A stretch of 64,000 bases of DNA, from NCBI GenBank assembly GCA_040766105.1, contig JAXGRD010000001.1, positions 248,001 through 312,000 of the forward strand. Reading direction: 5' to 3'. The notes beneath the pieces were generated by a model. It saw only the letters and a program-made list of their open reading frames with translations. It was not told the origin of the DNA and searched no databases. Below are positions 33,207-43,095 of this stretch, in pieces. A program made the translations under genes and the position numbers. Positions within the stretch are counted from its first letter, which is position 1. Every line of letters starts with the position of its first letter. This stretch comes from JAXGRD01 sp040766105 (lineage in GTDB: Bacteria > Bacillota > Clostridia > Peptostreptococcales > Anaerovoracaceae).

Positions 33207-36200
33207 CTATTCTTCTTCATCAAAATCAATGCCCATTTCACTGTTGTATCTCTGGGTAAACACCTGCAAAAAATGCTCCCCTCGACTTTCCTGGCCGCTC
33301 TTGCGGTACACATCCACAAGCATGGAACAGCACTTTTCATTGAAGGGTTCCAATTTCAGACCTCGCAGCAATAGTCTCTCAGCTTGCTCGTATTGAGCGT
33401 TTGAAATATATATACTCGCCAACCTGGATAGAGCTTCATAGAAGAGGGACGAATAGTGTTCTCTGAGCACCTCGGCCCAGTCATCATAATGCTGCCCTCC
33501 TAGGAAATCCCCATCGTAAATTTGACAGATTTCTTCCAAGCGCTTCATATCTTCCTCTTTCCCTGTGGGCAGGGTTTGGCAGATTTGATACTTGGATTCA
33601 AAGTTGTCCGTATCCTTGTCAAGTTCCACGTGATCGCTCACATAGAAGCCTTCCTTCCTTTCCGTAAGCAAGGCGCTTTCACTTTCAAATCCCAATCCGC
33701 CGGCAGCGAGGATTTTGCGCAACTCGTAGAGAGCCACTCGCAGGGAGGCCGAGGCCGCTTTGCTACTGGCATCGGGCCAAAACAGGGATGCCAGTTTCTC
33801 TCGAGATGCACCGTTGCCTTCATCCAGAGAAAGAATGTATTTCAAGATGCCACTGACCTTTTTCGTCTTGAAGTCCTTCTCCGATAGCGTAATCTCCCCT
33901 ACCGATATTTGAAAATCTCCGAAGAATTTTACCCGGACACAGGTCTTTCTCTGTGCTTCTTTCTCCCTAAGATTCTTCTTGTTGCATTGATACCTTTCCG
34001 CCAATTCCCTGTGCCAAGCATCATGGCCCAAGTCTTCTTCCAACATTCCCCACACCGTTTCAACAGACTCCAGGTCCGCCTCACGCCAGTAGATATACCC
34101 GTTCCGACGAGAGACCTCTGCGAACCTGCCGGCATACTCTTTGGCAATTTCCATCTCACCCTGACGATAGAACAGGTCTGAAAGCTGCAGCAAGATGCCA
34201 CAAACACTCTGCTTGATTCCCTTCTTCTCCACAAGGGCAAGGCTCTCCTTCAGCACTTGGTAGGCTTCCTCAAATTTGTTCGCTCGCTTATATAGAGCCC
34301 CCAAGGCCACCATGGCCAGTTCCGTCATTCCATGCCCCGGCTTTTCCTCCAGCAGGCTCTTGTAAATATTTTCCGCCTCTTCAATGGTTGCTTCATCATA
34401 AGCGTCTTCCTTCCAAAGGAATCGTACGATTTGACTTTCCTTGACCAACACATCGGAACCGTACTGGGTAAACAGACTAATGTTGGCATCGAGAGCCTCA
34501 ATCGCCCCGGCCACATCACACTTTCTGAAATTCACATATGCCAACATGAAATACCCGTATCCGGTGGCAAAGATGGAGTCATACTTCTCGCCAAGAAGAA
34601 AGAATTCGTCCGCAAAGCTTTGCAGCAGTTTCAGATCCATGCGAAGGATGGATACGTTACAACAGGAAACCAAAGCGATGATTCGCCATTGGTCATTGCG
34701 ATGCCATACCTTGTGGGAAGTGACCCTCTTTAAGTCTTCATAGGCAGCATCCAGGTCCCCTGATCTATAATAAGAAATGCCTCGAATCATGTAGTAACTA
34801 AAGGCCCACATTTCACTGTCAATTTCCTTACGGTCCAAAATCCTCCGCAGATGCTTTGCTCTTTTGATTTCATCTTGCCCGACGAAGGCGATGAAAAAAG
34901 ATATCTGGAGCTTTCGAAAGACCTCTCCACCTGCCAAAACCAACGATGGTATGGGCAACTTTCGGTAAGCTTTTTCAAGGGTGACGAAGTTATTGCTCTG
35001 ATACACATTGACGAGAATCATGCCGAAGGTATTCATCAGGAAAGAATAATCCTTTCGCTTTTTGAATCCGTCTATTGCCGTCATGAAGATTTCTATACAA
35101 GACTCCCTGTCCATATTGACATTGGCCATTCCCTTAAATAGGAGAAGATATGGGTCTGTATTGATGAGGTTTTCGGGGAATTCATCCAGAAGAAGAAACA
35201 TCTTTTCCGGACTCCCTTGATCGAAGAGTTCTTGTCCGTTCTCCCTTGCCACCTGTAAGCCCAAGTCTTCCATTCCTCCCTGCAGGAAGTAACGAACCGA
35301 CAGGCGGGGGTCAGCCTCCCGGTAGTACTCTCCCAATTTACGAAGAAACCGCTTCCTTTCTTCTTCATCAAATGTAATTTGAAAAAGCTTTAGAAGCTCT
35401 TCCCTCAACAGGGAGTGGAATCTGTATCTAACCGGCATGGTCGTCATCTTCTGAATATAGAAGCTCCCACTTTCCAGCCACTGAATGAACTGTTCCGGCT
35501 CTTTCACCTTCAAGAGGGTCTCAATTTCTTCACAAGAAAAATCGTCTAATACCGAAAGGCGAATCAAATCCTCTCTTCTGTCTCCAGTGATTTCTCGAAG
35601 ATACCTTGACAAAAAGAGGGAAAGCAAATCTTCTCCCATCTTCCCCATATCTATGGAAGCCACATCTTCATCGGAGAAATCCCCTTCCCTGCAAAGGATA
35701 TACAGCCCGGCAATCCACCCATCCGTTCTCCTGAAAACGGCTTCAATATGGGCATCACTGAGGGCGAGGTTATAAACGTTCTTAACCAAAAGGCGAGCTT
35801 CCTCTAAGGTGAAGAGAAGTTCTTCGGAGTTGACCAGCCTAACATCTTCCCGCAGTGCGAGACGGCCTTCCATGATACCGGGATCGCGTCGCGAAGTTAT
35901 GACAATGGAAAGGCAGGGAGGCATATTTTCTACGAAATATTGAAGTGTTTCAATAATGATTGGGTTGTCGACCGCATATTGGAAATCATCTAAGACAAGG
36001 TAGTACTTCTCGTCCTCTCCCTCACAAAAGGTATATGCATCCTGTACAATCTGCGCATTAAGCAGAGGATAGTTTTCTTCCAAGTTGGTAATTCCCGCCA
36101 ACATGTGAATGCTGTCCGCTAAGACGTCATCCGGTTCCGATGCATGGGAAGAAAAGAGAACAGAAATCAAGTGCGAGTACCACACGTGAAGAAGGGCATC

Positions 36201-36410
36201 TTCCTTGCTCAGGCGATACCATTTTGTATGATTGCGATGTTCCCGCAAGGAAAGAAGCACCGCGGTGGTCTTTCCAAATCCGGCGGGCGCCGTCAGAATC
36301 GAAAGTCGGTTTTTATCCACACCCAAGCTCTCGATTCTCCCGGAAAACAAACTTTTTAGCGGTATGTCCGGGATGGAAAACTTTGAAAGATTCAAAGAGA
36401 GCGCTTTCAT
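33207..36410 (-). CDS. MalT-like/SARP-like large regulator with BTAD
   Basis: The 1067-residue protein has an N-terminal NTPase (Walker A APAGFGKTT at 41-49; YLVLDDFQY as Walker B), a long TPR-like middle (about 330-800), an OmpR-type DNA-binding domain (about 825-927, RVKFFGDFQISV) and a C-terminal BTAD (about 928-1067). This layout matches large ATPase-type activators. ATG at 36410 is better placed after GGAGAGG than the GTG at 36419. It is divergent from a lipoprotein gene with a repeat operator. Confidence 0.9.
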   Translation of the reverse strand: MKALSLNLSKFSIPDIPLKSLFSGRIESLGVDKNRLSILTAPAGFGKTTAVLLSLREHRNHTKWYRLSKEDALLHVWYSHLISVLFSSHASEPDDVLADSIHMLAGITNLEENYPLLNAQIVQDAYTFCEGEDEKYYLVLDDFQYAVDNPIIIETLQYFVENMPPCLSIVITSRRDPGIMEGRLALREDVRLVNSEELLFTLEEARLLVKNVYNLALSDAHIEAVFRRTDGWIAGLYILCREGDFSDEDVASIDMGKMGEDLLSLFLSRYLREITGDRREDLIRLSVLDDFSCEEIETLLKVKEPEQFIQWLESGSFYIQKMTTMPVRYRFHSLLREELLKLFQITFDEEERKRFLRKLGEYYREADPRLSVRYFLQGGMEDLGLQVARENGQELFDQGSPEKMFLLLDEFPENLINTDPYLLLFKGMANVNMDRESCIEIFMTAIDGFKKRKDYSFLMNTFGMILVNVYQSNNFVTLEKAYRKLPIPSLVLAGGEVFRKLQISFFIAFVGQDEIKRAKHLRRILDRKEIDSEMWAFSYYMIRGISYYRSGDLDAAYEDLKRVTSHKVWHRNDQWRIIALVSCCNVSILRMDLKLLQSFADEFFLLGEKYDSIFATGYGYFMLAYVNFRKCDVAGAIEALDANISLFTQYGSDVLVKESQIVRFLWKEDAYDEATIEEAENIYKSLLEEKPGHGMTELAMVALGALYKRANKFEEAYQVLKESLALVEKKGIKQSVCGILLQLSDLFYRQGEMEIAKEYAGRFAEVSRRNGYIYWREADLESVETVWGMLEEDLGHDAWHRELAERYQCNKKNLREKEAQRKTCVRVKFFGDFQISVGEITLSEKDFKTKKVSGILKYILSLDEGNGASREKLASLFWPDASSKAASASLRVALYELRKILAAGGLGFESESALLTERKEGFYVSDHVELDKDTDNFESKYQICQTLPTGKEEDMKRLEEICQIYDGDFLGGQHYDDWAEVLREHYSSLFYEALSRLASIYISNAQYEQAERLLLRGLKLEPFNEKCCSMLVDVYRKSGQESRGEHFLQVFTQRYNSEMGIDFDEEE

Positions 36411-36513
36411 CGAAACCACATCCTCTCCACAGTCTCGAAGCGTAATCCCCTTTCGTCTTCTTATTTTACCACGATTACAGCTTTTTTGAAATCATTCTTC
36501 TGTTTTCTATCAG

Positions 36514-36547
36514 TTTAACGCTTATTTAACGCCTCTCCTGCTACACT
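36514..36547 (+). promoter_or_regulatory. Direct-repeat operator and -10 of the lipoprotein gene
   Basis: Two exact TTTAACGC copies start at 36514 and 36525, 11 bases apart, and TACACT follows 9 bases after the second. This is the classical layout of SARP/OmpR-type activator sites: repeats one helical turn apart just above the -10. No good -35 is present. Confidence 0.65.
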
Positions 36548-36579
36548 TTACATGTCTTTTATGAGAAGGGAGGATTATC

Positions 36580-37122
36580 ATGAAAAAATTGTTGATCGTA
36601 ATGTTGTCCGTCATGCTGGTGTTGGGAATGGTAGGATGTGGTTCCGGCGGCAGCAGCGGCACCAGTGAAGATGGCAGCTCGGAAGAAAAGTCCGAAAAGA
36701 AAGCAGATCTCATTATTGAACCAATAGAAGTTTTGTCCGAGGAAGAGGTGGAAGAATTCACCGGATATCCGGTAATAGAAGTGTCCCCCAGCGAACAGCC
36801 GGCAGTAGGTGTAAAAATAGCCTTCTTTGATTTAGGAGACGCAGGCTATGTCCAACTATCTCTGTATCAGACAGCTTTTCTCAGCAACTCCAACTTTGCC
36901 AATGTCAGGGAGCTTTATGATAATAACAAGCAAAACTTGGAGGTGTATGAGGATAATGTACAAGGCGCCGGAGAAGATGCTTACTTCAGCGGCCTGGGAT
37001 TGGAGGCCATCGAGGGAGACTACAGTGTGACCATTATGGTAAGTCCCAGCGGAGAGAAGAGCAGACAGCTCTCCATCGACATTGCCAACCGAGTATTTGA
37101 AAATATAAAGAAACTCAAATAG
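36580..37122 (+). CDS. Lipoprotein of unknown function
   Basis: The 180-residue protein has a lipoprotein signal peptide with lipobox GMVGC (Cys20), a Ser/Gly/Glu linker and a C-terminal globular part of about 130 residues (DLIIEPIEVLSEEEVEEFTGYPV onward). No family is recognised with confidence. GGGAGG precedes the ATG. Position beside the BTAD-type regulator, with the shared operator, suggests it is a target of that regulator. Confidence 0.82.
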   Translation: MKKLLIVMLSVMLVLGMVGCGSGGSSGTSEDGSSEEKSEKKADLIIEPIEVLSEEEVEEFTGYPVIEVSPSEQPAVGVKIAFFDLGDAGYVQLSLYQTAFLSNSNFANVRELYDNNKQNLEVYEDNVQGAGEDAYFSGLGLEAIEGDYSVTIMVSPSGEKSRQLSIDIANRVFENIKKLK

Positions 37123-37198
37123 CCAGCCGGGTCTCTTTCTATGGGACGGGATGTTCCATCCCTCATTCGCCACACCGCATTTGAGCTGCTGATAGCAA

Positions 37199-37249
37199 AG
37201 GAACCATCTCAAGATCAATAAATCTTGAAATGGTTCCTCTTTTTTTATT
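37199..37249 (+). terminator. Terminator after lipoprotein gene
   Basis: AGGAACCAT...CAAGAT pairs with ATCTTGAAATGGTTCCT, followed by CTTTTTTT. Confidence 0.85.
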
Positions 37250-37263
37250 ATTATTTGGCAGTC

Positions 37264-38544
37264 TTACTTAGCCACAAACTCCTTCATGGCATCCAATACT
37301 CGATCCACCTCACTCTCCAAGTTGTAGGGGGCAAAGCCGATTCGCAGCAGGCCACCTTCATCTTCCAACTTCCATACGTTGTTGATGATTTCGATGGCGT
37401 AGTAGTCACCGTCCCAAGTGAAGATTCCCCTTTCTCCAAGGAACTTTGCAACTTCGTTGGTGTGGTGCCCTTCCACGAAATAAGACACGGTGGATGTTCT
37501 TTCGCTTCCATCGGGAGGTCCGTAAAGTCTTACGCCGGGCAGTCCTCTCAATCCCTCTCGAAGTTTCTTGGCTAAGGGCTCTTCATAGGCATCGATGGCC
37601 ATCATGCCCGCCAAGATGTTCAATCTTCTCGTGGACACACCTTCATGCTTTTTTAATTCTTCCCTAAAGAACTTCTTGTGACGCTTTCCAATGTCAGCAA
37701 TGAATTCTACTGCTTCTGCAGCGCCGCAAGCCGCCTCCTTGGAGGGTGTCCCCGTTTCAAACTTCCAAGGCATTTCTGTGTTGTCGTTGGCCATGACGCG
37801 GATTGATTTAATCTTCTCGCCCAACTCCTTCTTCACATAGGTAATGCCTAGGTGCGGTCCAAAGAACTTGTAGGAGGAACAATGGAGAATATCCATGCCC
37901 ACTTCTTTTACATCGATGGGTTTGTGGGGGGCATAGTGCACCGCATCCACCACGACGATGGCTCCATATTTATGGGCAACGTCAATGTATTTCTTTACAT
38001 TGGTGATGGTCCCGCAGGCATTGGCTGCCCAGTTAATGGCCACCACTTTGGTCTTCTTGGAAATCTTCTTTTCAAAGTCTTCAAAGCGAAGGATAGCCGT
38101 ATCCGGATCCACCTCTACGTTCTTCACCACAATCCCGAAATCTTCCAGAGTTCTCCAGGGAGACCGGTTTCCTTCATGGTCGATTTCCGTGATGATGACC
38201 TCATCGCCGGCTTTCATGGAGCGAAGCAGGCCAAAGGCAACTTTGAAGTTGTTGGTAGAGGTATTCTCACCAAAGGCCACTTCGTCCGGATCGCAGTTGA
38301 AAAAGTCTGCATATGCTTCTTTTGCCTTCAGGTAGAGGGCATCGCTTTCCTGGGATGTTGCATAGGCTCCACCGGAATTGGCGTTGTGGTAGTAGAGATA
38401 GTCGTTTAACTTGTCCACCACTCTCGTTGGCACTTGGGTTCCGCCGGGTCCGTCAAGAAATGCAGCCGGATGACCGTTGACCGTTCTTGACAGGGCAGGA
38501 AATTGCATTCTTACATAGTCGATATCGAATTCAAATTTTTTCAT
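37264..38544 (-). CDS. Cysteine-desulfurase-like class V aminotransferase
   Basis: The 426-residue PLP enzyme belongs to the cysteine-desulfurase-like branch (TIGR01976 type). Visible are FLDGPGGTQVPTRV at the start, ITEIDHEGNRSPW and the PLP lysine in SSYKFFGPHLG. The branch lacks a confirmed reaction; lyase or transaminase activity on a sulfur or seleno amino acid is possible. Last gene of the amidohydrolase-nhaC-hom operon, 14 bases after the dehydrogenase. Confidence 0.88.
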   Translation of the reverse strand: MKKFEFDIDYVRMQFPALSRTVNGHPAAFLDGPGGTQVPTRVVDKLNDYLYYHNANSGGAYATSQESDALYLKAKEAYADFFNCDPDEVAFGENTSTNNFKVAFGLLRSMKAGDEVIITEIDHEGNRSPWRTLEDFGIVVKNVEVDPDTAILRFEDFEKKISKKTKVVAINWAANACGTITNVKKYIDVAHKYGAIVVVDAVHYAPHKPIDVKEVGMDILHCSSYKFFGPHLGITYVKKELGEKIKSIRVMANDNTEMPWKFETGTPSKEAACGAAEAVEFIADIGKRHKKFFREELKKHEGVSTRRLNILAGMMAIDAYEEPLAKKLREGLRGLPGVRLYGPPDGSERTSTVSYFVEGHHTNEVAKFLGERGIFTWDGDYYAIEIINNVWKLEDEGGLLRIGFAPYNLESEVDRVLDAMKEFVAK

Positions 38545-38558
38545 ATATGGTTCCCTCC

Positions 38559-39623
38559 TTAATTATGTCTATTCATTACAGTTTCAGGACTGTTCTCCAG
38601 AACTCTCACCAGATCGCTGAATATACCGTATGCCGTTTGTTCTATTTCCGGCGCGTGTTCTATGATGGATACCGTTCCCATCAAGTCCGTTGTGATAGAC
38701 ACGGCGGAAGATGTGCCGTCAATGTTGGCTAGCAAGGTATCTTTGCCGATTTCCTCCGGACGCACCGTTCCCTTCACCTTTCCGTCTTCTATCTTTCCGG
38801 AACACATCAATTTAATTGTTTTGCCCTTTTCTTCGGCTTTCTTCAGGTCCTCCACACGGATGTCTTCAATTCCCTTCCTGTCGATGTCGAAGGGAGTGAT
38901 TTTGGCATCCATGAGGACATTTAATAGGGCAGTAGTTTTGGCGGCAGCGTCATACCCTTCAATATCCATTGCCGGGTCCGCTTCGATGAAGCCCCGTCGC
39001 TTGCCTTCTGCGATTACGTTATCGTAATCTTCTCCCTTAGCGAGCTCTTCCAGCACATAGTTGGTGGTGCTGTTGAGAATTCCGTGGACCTCCGTGACCT
39101 TGCAGAACTTAAGGGTATCCTCTACCAAGTTGAATATGGGCGTGCCGTCCATAACCGCGGTTTCAAAGTAGATCAGTCGATTCTGATCCTTGGCAAGTTG
39201 ATGCAATCTGTGGTAGTCCCAGGCGATGGGCCCTTTATTGGCACTGATGACGTGAGCACCCCTTTGCAACGCTTTCTCTATGTGGGTAATAGCAGGTTGT
39301 CCCGAGAAGATCATCAACGGGGTCAATTCCACAAGTACATCATACTCCGCCTTCTCCACGATTTCCATAGCATCCGTTTTGCAATAGGCTTTATCCGTAT
39401 CATCGAATTTTCCGCTATCCGCTAAATCCTTACAGGCCTTCTCTAAATCCACACCTTCAGGATCCCAGAGGGTTCCCCTACTTCTCGTCGCGATGGCGAT
39501 GACATGAACAGCAGTGGCGTATTTTTCTTCTATTTCCGCCTGCTTGTCTAAGAGCAACTTTCCGAAGGCTTGTCCCGCATTGCCGAAGCCTAGAATTGCC
39601 AGTCTCAGTTTCTTCTTGTTCAT
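38559..39623 (-). CDS. Homoserine dehydrogenase-like oxidoreductase
   Basis: The 354-residue protein has an N-terminal NAD(P) fold (LAILGFGNAGQAFGKLL) and a homoserine dehydrogenase catalytic domain (SANKGPIAWDYHRL, ILNSTTNYVLEEL, then FIEADPAMDIEGYDAAAKT). It lacks an ACT domain. In biosynthetic loci it would reduce aspartate semialdehyde; beside an amidohydrolase, antiporter and PLP enzyme, oxidation of homoserine or an analogue is equally plausible. Not clustered with thrB or thrC here. Confidence 0.88.
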   Translation of the reverse strand: MNKKKLRLAILGFGNAGQAFGKLLLDKQAEIEEKYATAVHVIAIATRSRGTLWDPEGVDLEKACKDLADSGKFDDTDKAYCKTDAMEIVEKAEYDVLVELTPLMIFSGQPAITHIEKALQRGAHVISANKGPIAWDYHRLHQLAKDQNRLIYFETAVMDGTPIFNLVEDTLKFCKVTEVHGILNSTTNYVLEELAKGEDYDNVIAEGKRRGFIEADPAMDIEGYDAAAKTTALLNVLMDAKITPFDIDRKGIEDIRVEDLKKAEEKGKTIKLMCSGKIEDGKVKGTVRPEEIGKDTLLANIDGTSSAVSITTDLMGTVSIIEHAPEIEQTAYGIFSDLVRVLENSPETVMNRHN

Positions 39624-39643
39624 TTTTACACTCCAAACTCTTG

Positions 39644-41143
39644 TTATATTTTCTCGATTTCCTTGTCTCGCTCAATATCTTCTTCGTCTTCCTTCCATAC
39701 GAACAAACCGGTGATGGCATAGACGATGGCGATGACAGGAACAATCCATAACATTATAGCATATGGACCGTAATCTAGGGGACTTACTCCAAGAACTCCT
39801 GCATAATACACGCCGCCCAATGTCCAGGGAAGCAACGGATCCAAGCAGATACCGGAGGTTTCACAGGTTCTGGATGCAACACTTCTCTTGATACCCAATT
39901 TCTTGTATCCGGGGGTGAACATTCTTCCCGGGATCAGGATAGCAACATATGGGCTGGCAGAGAGCATGATTGTTGCAAATCCGGCGATTGTATGGGAAAT
40001 TATCAAGTTTCTGGCATTCTTTGTAATGGTCTTCATGCTGAACAGCAACGTGCTCATAACGCCTGTTTTCTCTAGGATTCCACCATAGGACAATCCTAAA
40101 TAACCGATGGAAACCGTCCACATCATGGACTGCAAACCACCACGATTCATCAATTTGTCAACATCCACATTGCCGGTTTCAATGACAAAGCCATAGTTCA
40201 TGTATGCCATCATCTCTGTCAAGGTATATCCTTGCATCAAGATGGCGATAATCATACCCAAGATGCCTGCACCTACAATGGTTGCCAGTGCACTGACCTT
40301 CTTGATGGACAGAGTCAGTACGAAAATCAGAGGAATAATACTAACAAGAGCATATACCGGGGTGACATTAAAGTTATCGCTGATTGTGTTCAGGATGGTG
40401 GATATGGATTCATCATCAATTGTTCCGCCTCTGAATCTAATTCCCCAGATAATGGCCACTATAACAGATATCACATATGCAGGAACCGTTGTAAACAACA
40501 CACTCTTAATGTGTGCAAAAATATTTACTTCGCATGCACCGGCAGATAGGTTTACCGTATCGGAAAGGGGCGACAGTTTATCACCAAAGAGTGCGCCCAC
40601 GACGATACATCCAGCAGTCATAGGTGCCGGAACACCTAAACCACCACCGATGCCCATTAGGGCAACACCAACCGTGGCAGCGGTACCCCATGAAGTTCCG
40701 GTACACAGTGAGGATACGGAGCAAATTATGATGGTCGCTGCTAGGAAAATAGACGGAGAAAGTACTTGTAGTCCGTAATAGATCAGTGTCGGGATGGTCC
40801 CCGCCGCAATCCAAGACGGAATCATAACACCGATGAACATGAGTATCATCATGGAAATCGTTGCGATTTTTGTTCCGTGAATGACACCTTCTTCAATCAG
40901 GCTCAACTTGATGCCCTTAAACAGCAACAACACAACTGCAAACACTGATGCAAAGATTAGAGTCATGTGGACATCCGGGCTGCCGGTCCTAACGACTTGA
41001 ATTACAAAAGCAATTACTAAGAACAACACGATTGCGATAGACACTCCCAATCCCGGCTTTGGAGCATCAGGGTCGCCATCAATTACAGATGCGCTTTCAA
41101 GATTTTCATTAATGTTTTCATTAATATTATCATCTTTTTTCAT
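39644..41143 (-). CDS. NhaC-family sodium/proton antiporter or amino acid exchanger
   Basis: The 499-residue membrane protein has about 11-12 helices and NhaC-family patterns (CTGTSWGTAATVGVALMGIGGGLG, GDKLSPLSDTVNLSAG). Some family members are antiporters of organic acids, such as malate/lactate exchangers, rather than pure Na/H antiporters. In this operon it may import the amidohydrolase substrate or export a product. Acidic N- and C-termini are cytosolic. Confidence 0.92.
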   Translation of the reverse strand: MKKDDNINENINENLESASVIDGDPDAPKPGLGVSIAIVLFLVIAFVIQVVRTGSPDVHMTLIFASVFAVVLLLFKGIKLSLIEEGVIHGTKIATISMMILMFIGVMIPSWIAAGTIPTLIYYGLQVLSPSIFLAATIIICSVSSLCTGTSWGTAATVGVALMGIGGGLGVPAPMTAGCIVVGALFGDKLSPLSDTVNLSAGACEVNIFAHIKSVLFTTVPAYVISVIVAIIWGIRFRGGTIDDESISTILNTISDNFNVTPVYALVSIIPLIFVLTLSIKKVSALATIVGAGILGMIIAILMQGYTLTEMMAYMNYGFVIETGNVDVDKLMNRGGLQSMMWTVSIGYLGLSYGGILEKTGVMSTLLFSMKTITKNARNLIISHTIAGFATIMLSASPYVAILIPGRMFTPGYKKLGIKRSVASRTCETSGICLDPLLPWTLGGVYYAGVLGVSPLDYGPYAIMLWIVPVIAIVYAITGLFVWKEDEEDIERDKEIEKI

Positions 41144-41174
41144 TTCTTTCCCTCCTTTAAAAATATCTTACATA

Positions 41175-42788
41175 TTATGCCTTATATACCAATTCACCAC
41201 CGACGATGGTCATCAGGGTGTTGATATCCTTGAGTTCGCTTTCGTCACATGTCATAACATCTCTATCGATTACTGTCAGGTCCGCCAGCTTTCCGGCTTC
41301 AATGCTACCCTTTATATTTTCTTCAAAGTGCGCTTCCGCAGCCCAGATCGTAGCCGCACGGATCACCTCTTCTCTGGTCATGCACTGTTCCGGATACCAT
41401 CCCCCTTCCGGCTGTTCATCCCTTCCCTTTCGTGTGACGCCGGCATAAAAACCGTGGTAGGGATTCACCAATTCCACCGGAGCATCGGAGCCGTTCACAA
41501 TGTGAAGGCCGGCATCGATAATGTCTCTCCACAAATATGCTCTTGATAAACGACCGTCCTCCGTCCCCAGTCTCTCTTCCATCATGAGTCTGTCCGTTGT
41601 ACACTGCACCGTCTGCATGCTGGGAATCAGCTTATACTCCACAGCCTTTTCTAAGTGTTTCTTGGTAATCAGTTGATAGTGCTCGATTCTGTATCGATTA
41701 TCCTCCAAGGGCATTTCATCCAAGACCTTAGTAATGGCATTGATAACCTGTTCCGTGGAACCGTCGCCGTTGGCATGGACAGACAGTTGGAATCCGTTTT
41801 TACGTACTTCTTTAATGGCATTGTAGAGAGCCTCGTCCGTATATCGGCTGTTACCTCTGTGTCCCGGACGATCCGCATAATCCTGCAACAAGTAGGCACT
41901 TCTTGCTCCGGAGGATCCATCGGCAAATAATTTTACGCCCCTAACCGTCAGCCGATTATCGTAAAGTCCGATTTCCACACCCTTATTAAAGTAATGGTCT
42001 GCTGTTTCACCTTCCTTGGCATACACATACAATCGAAGTTTCATTTCGCCCGATTTGCACATGGTCCGCATAGCTTCTATTTCCGGCACGGTAGCTCCCG
42101 CATCCATCACGCTGGTGAACCCAAAGGAAAGGAGATGTTCCTGACCTTTTCGCAATGCCTTTAGTTGGTTTTCACCTTCATATGGAGGTACCACCGCCAT
42201 GAGATCATCCCCTGCCGTGTCTACCAAAACTCCTGCCGGAGCATTATCGGACCCTCTTATGATTTCTCCGCCCTCGGGATCGGGGGTGTTCTTATCGATT
42301 CCCGCCTCTTCCAGTGCCTTGGAATTCACCCAATAAGCGTGACAACAAGTTCTGATGATACAAACCGGATTGTCGGGAGAGACCGCATCCAGTTCTTCCT
42401 TGGTTGGGAAGTTTGTATTGCCCCAAAGGTCATTGTTCCATCCTCTTCCAAGAATCCATTCTCCCTTTTTCGCTTTCGCCGCCCTTCTGGCAACCTCCGC
42501 TAAAATATCTTCCTTCTGTTTAAAAAGAGCATCTATTTCCACCAGAGACTGGCTCAACCAACCAAAATGCGTGTGTCCTTCAATCAGCCCCGGCAGCACC
42601 GTCTTTCCTTCAAGATCGATAACTTCCGTTTCATCTCCTATAAATCTCTTGGCAACATCATTGTCTCCGACGTAAAGGATTCGATCGTTTTTTATGGCAA
42701 TTGCTTGGGCACGAGAAAACGCGTCATCCACCGTATAAATATTTCCATTGAGATAAACTACAGTTGCACCGCTCCTGTTCTTCTCCAT
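41175..42788 (-). CDS. Amidohydrolase, Amidohydro_3, second copy
   Basis: The 537-residue hydrolase shares its landmarks with the one at 23515: PGLIEGHTHFGW, LSVHANGDGSTEQVI, RIEHYQLI and NGSDAPVELVNPY. AAGGAGG five bases before the ATG at 42788 favours it over 42803. First gene of a four-gene operon, divergent from the PucR regulator. Substrate unknown; the paralogue pair with different transporters suggests two related amides. Confidence 0.9.
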   Translation of the reverse strand: MEKNRSGATVVYLNGNIYTVDDAFSRAQAIAIKNDRILYVGDNDVAKRFIGDETEVIDLEGKTVLPGLIEGHTHFGWLSQSLVEIDALFKQKEDILAEVARRAAKAKKGEWILGRGWNNDLWGNTNFPTKEELDAVSPDNPVCIIRTCCHAYWVNSKALEEAGIDKNTPDPEGGEIIRGSDNAPAGVLVDTAGDDLMAVVPPYEGENQLKALRKGQEHLLSFGFTSVMDAGATVPEIEAMRTMCKSGEMKLRLYVYAKEGETADHYFNKGVEIGLYDNRLTVRGVKLFADGSSGARSAYLLQDYADRPGHRGNSRYTDEALYNAIKEVRKNGFQLSVHANGDGSTEQVINAITKVLDEMPLEDNRYRIEHYQLITKKHLEKAVEYKLIPSMQTVQCTTDRLMMEERLGTEDGRLSRAYLWRDIIDAGLHIVNGSDAPVELVNPYHGFYAGVTRKGRDEQPEGGWYPEQCMTREEVIRAATIWAAEAHFEENIKGSIEAGKLADLTVIDRDVMTCDESELKDINTLMTIVGGELVYKA

Positions 42789-42840
42789 TTCTTCCTCCTT
42801 CATTTTTCATTAAAATTATTGACTTTATGATGTTGGATTC

Positions 42841-42869
42841 ATTATATGTTTGTCTGATAATTTGGACAA
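42841..42869 (-). promoter_or_regulatory. Promoter of the amidohydrolase-nhaC operon
   Basis: TTGTCC and TATAAT lie 17 bases apart on the minus strand, 53 bases before the ATG at 42788. Confidence 0.6.
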
Positions 42870-42918
42870 TTATTACAAGCTCCAAAAGGGTCCGTGCTTT
42901 TTTGGAGTTATTACAAAC
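42870..42918. promoter_or_regulatory. Candidate PucR operator: hairpin between direct repeats
   Basis: TTATTACAA(G/A)C occurs at 42870-42880 and 42908-42918. Between them is an inverted repeat CTCCAAAA / TTTTGGAG. The first copy touches the -35 of the operon promoter. The rest of the 307-base divergent gap (to 43095) holds no gene I can support. Confidence 0.45.
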
Positions 42919-43095
42919 GGATTGAAATTATGGGGTTTATCAGAGTTTTTCCACTGAGATCTACAAGAAAAGTATGAATTATCCCATGATTGCTTGGGAG
43001 TATCTGTTATCTCTCCAAAAAAGAAAGTGATTTTTTAAAAGATTATCCTCAATCTGCGCCTTCTGTCATATACTGTGAAGAAAAGGAGATATGCC

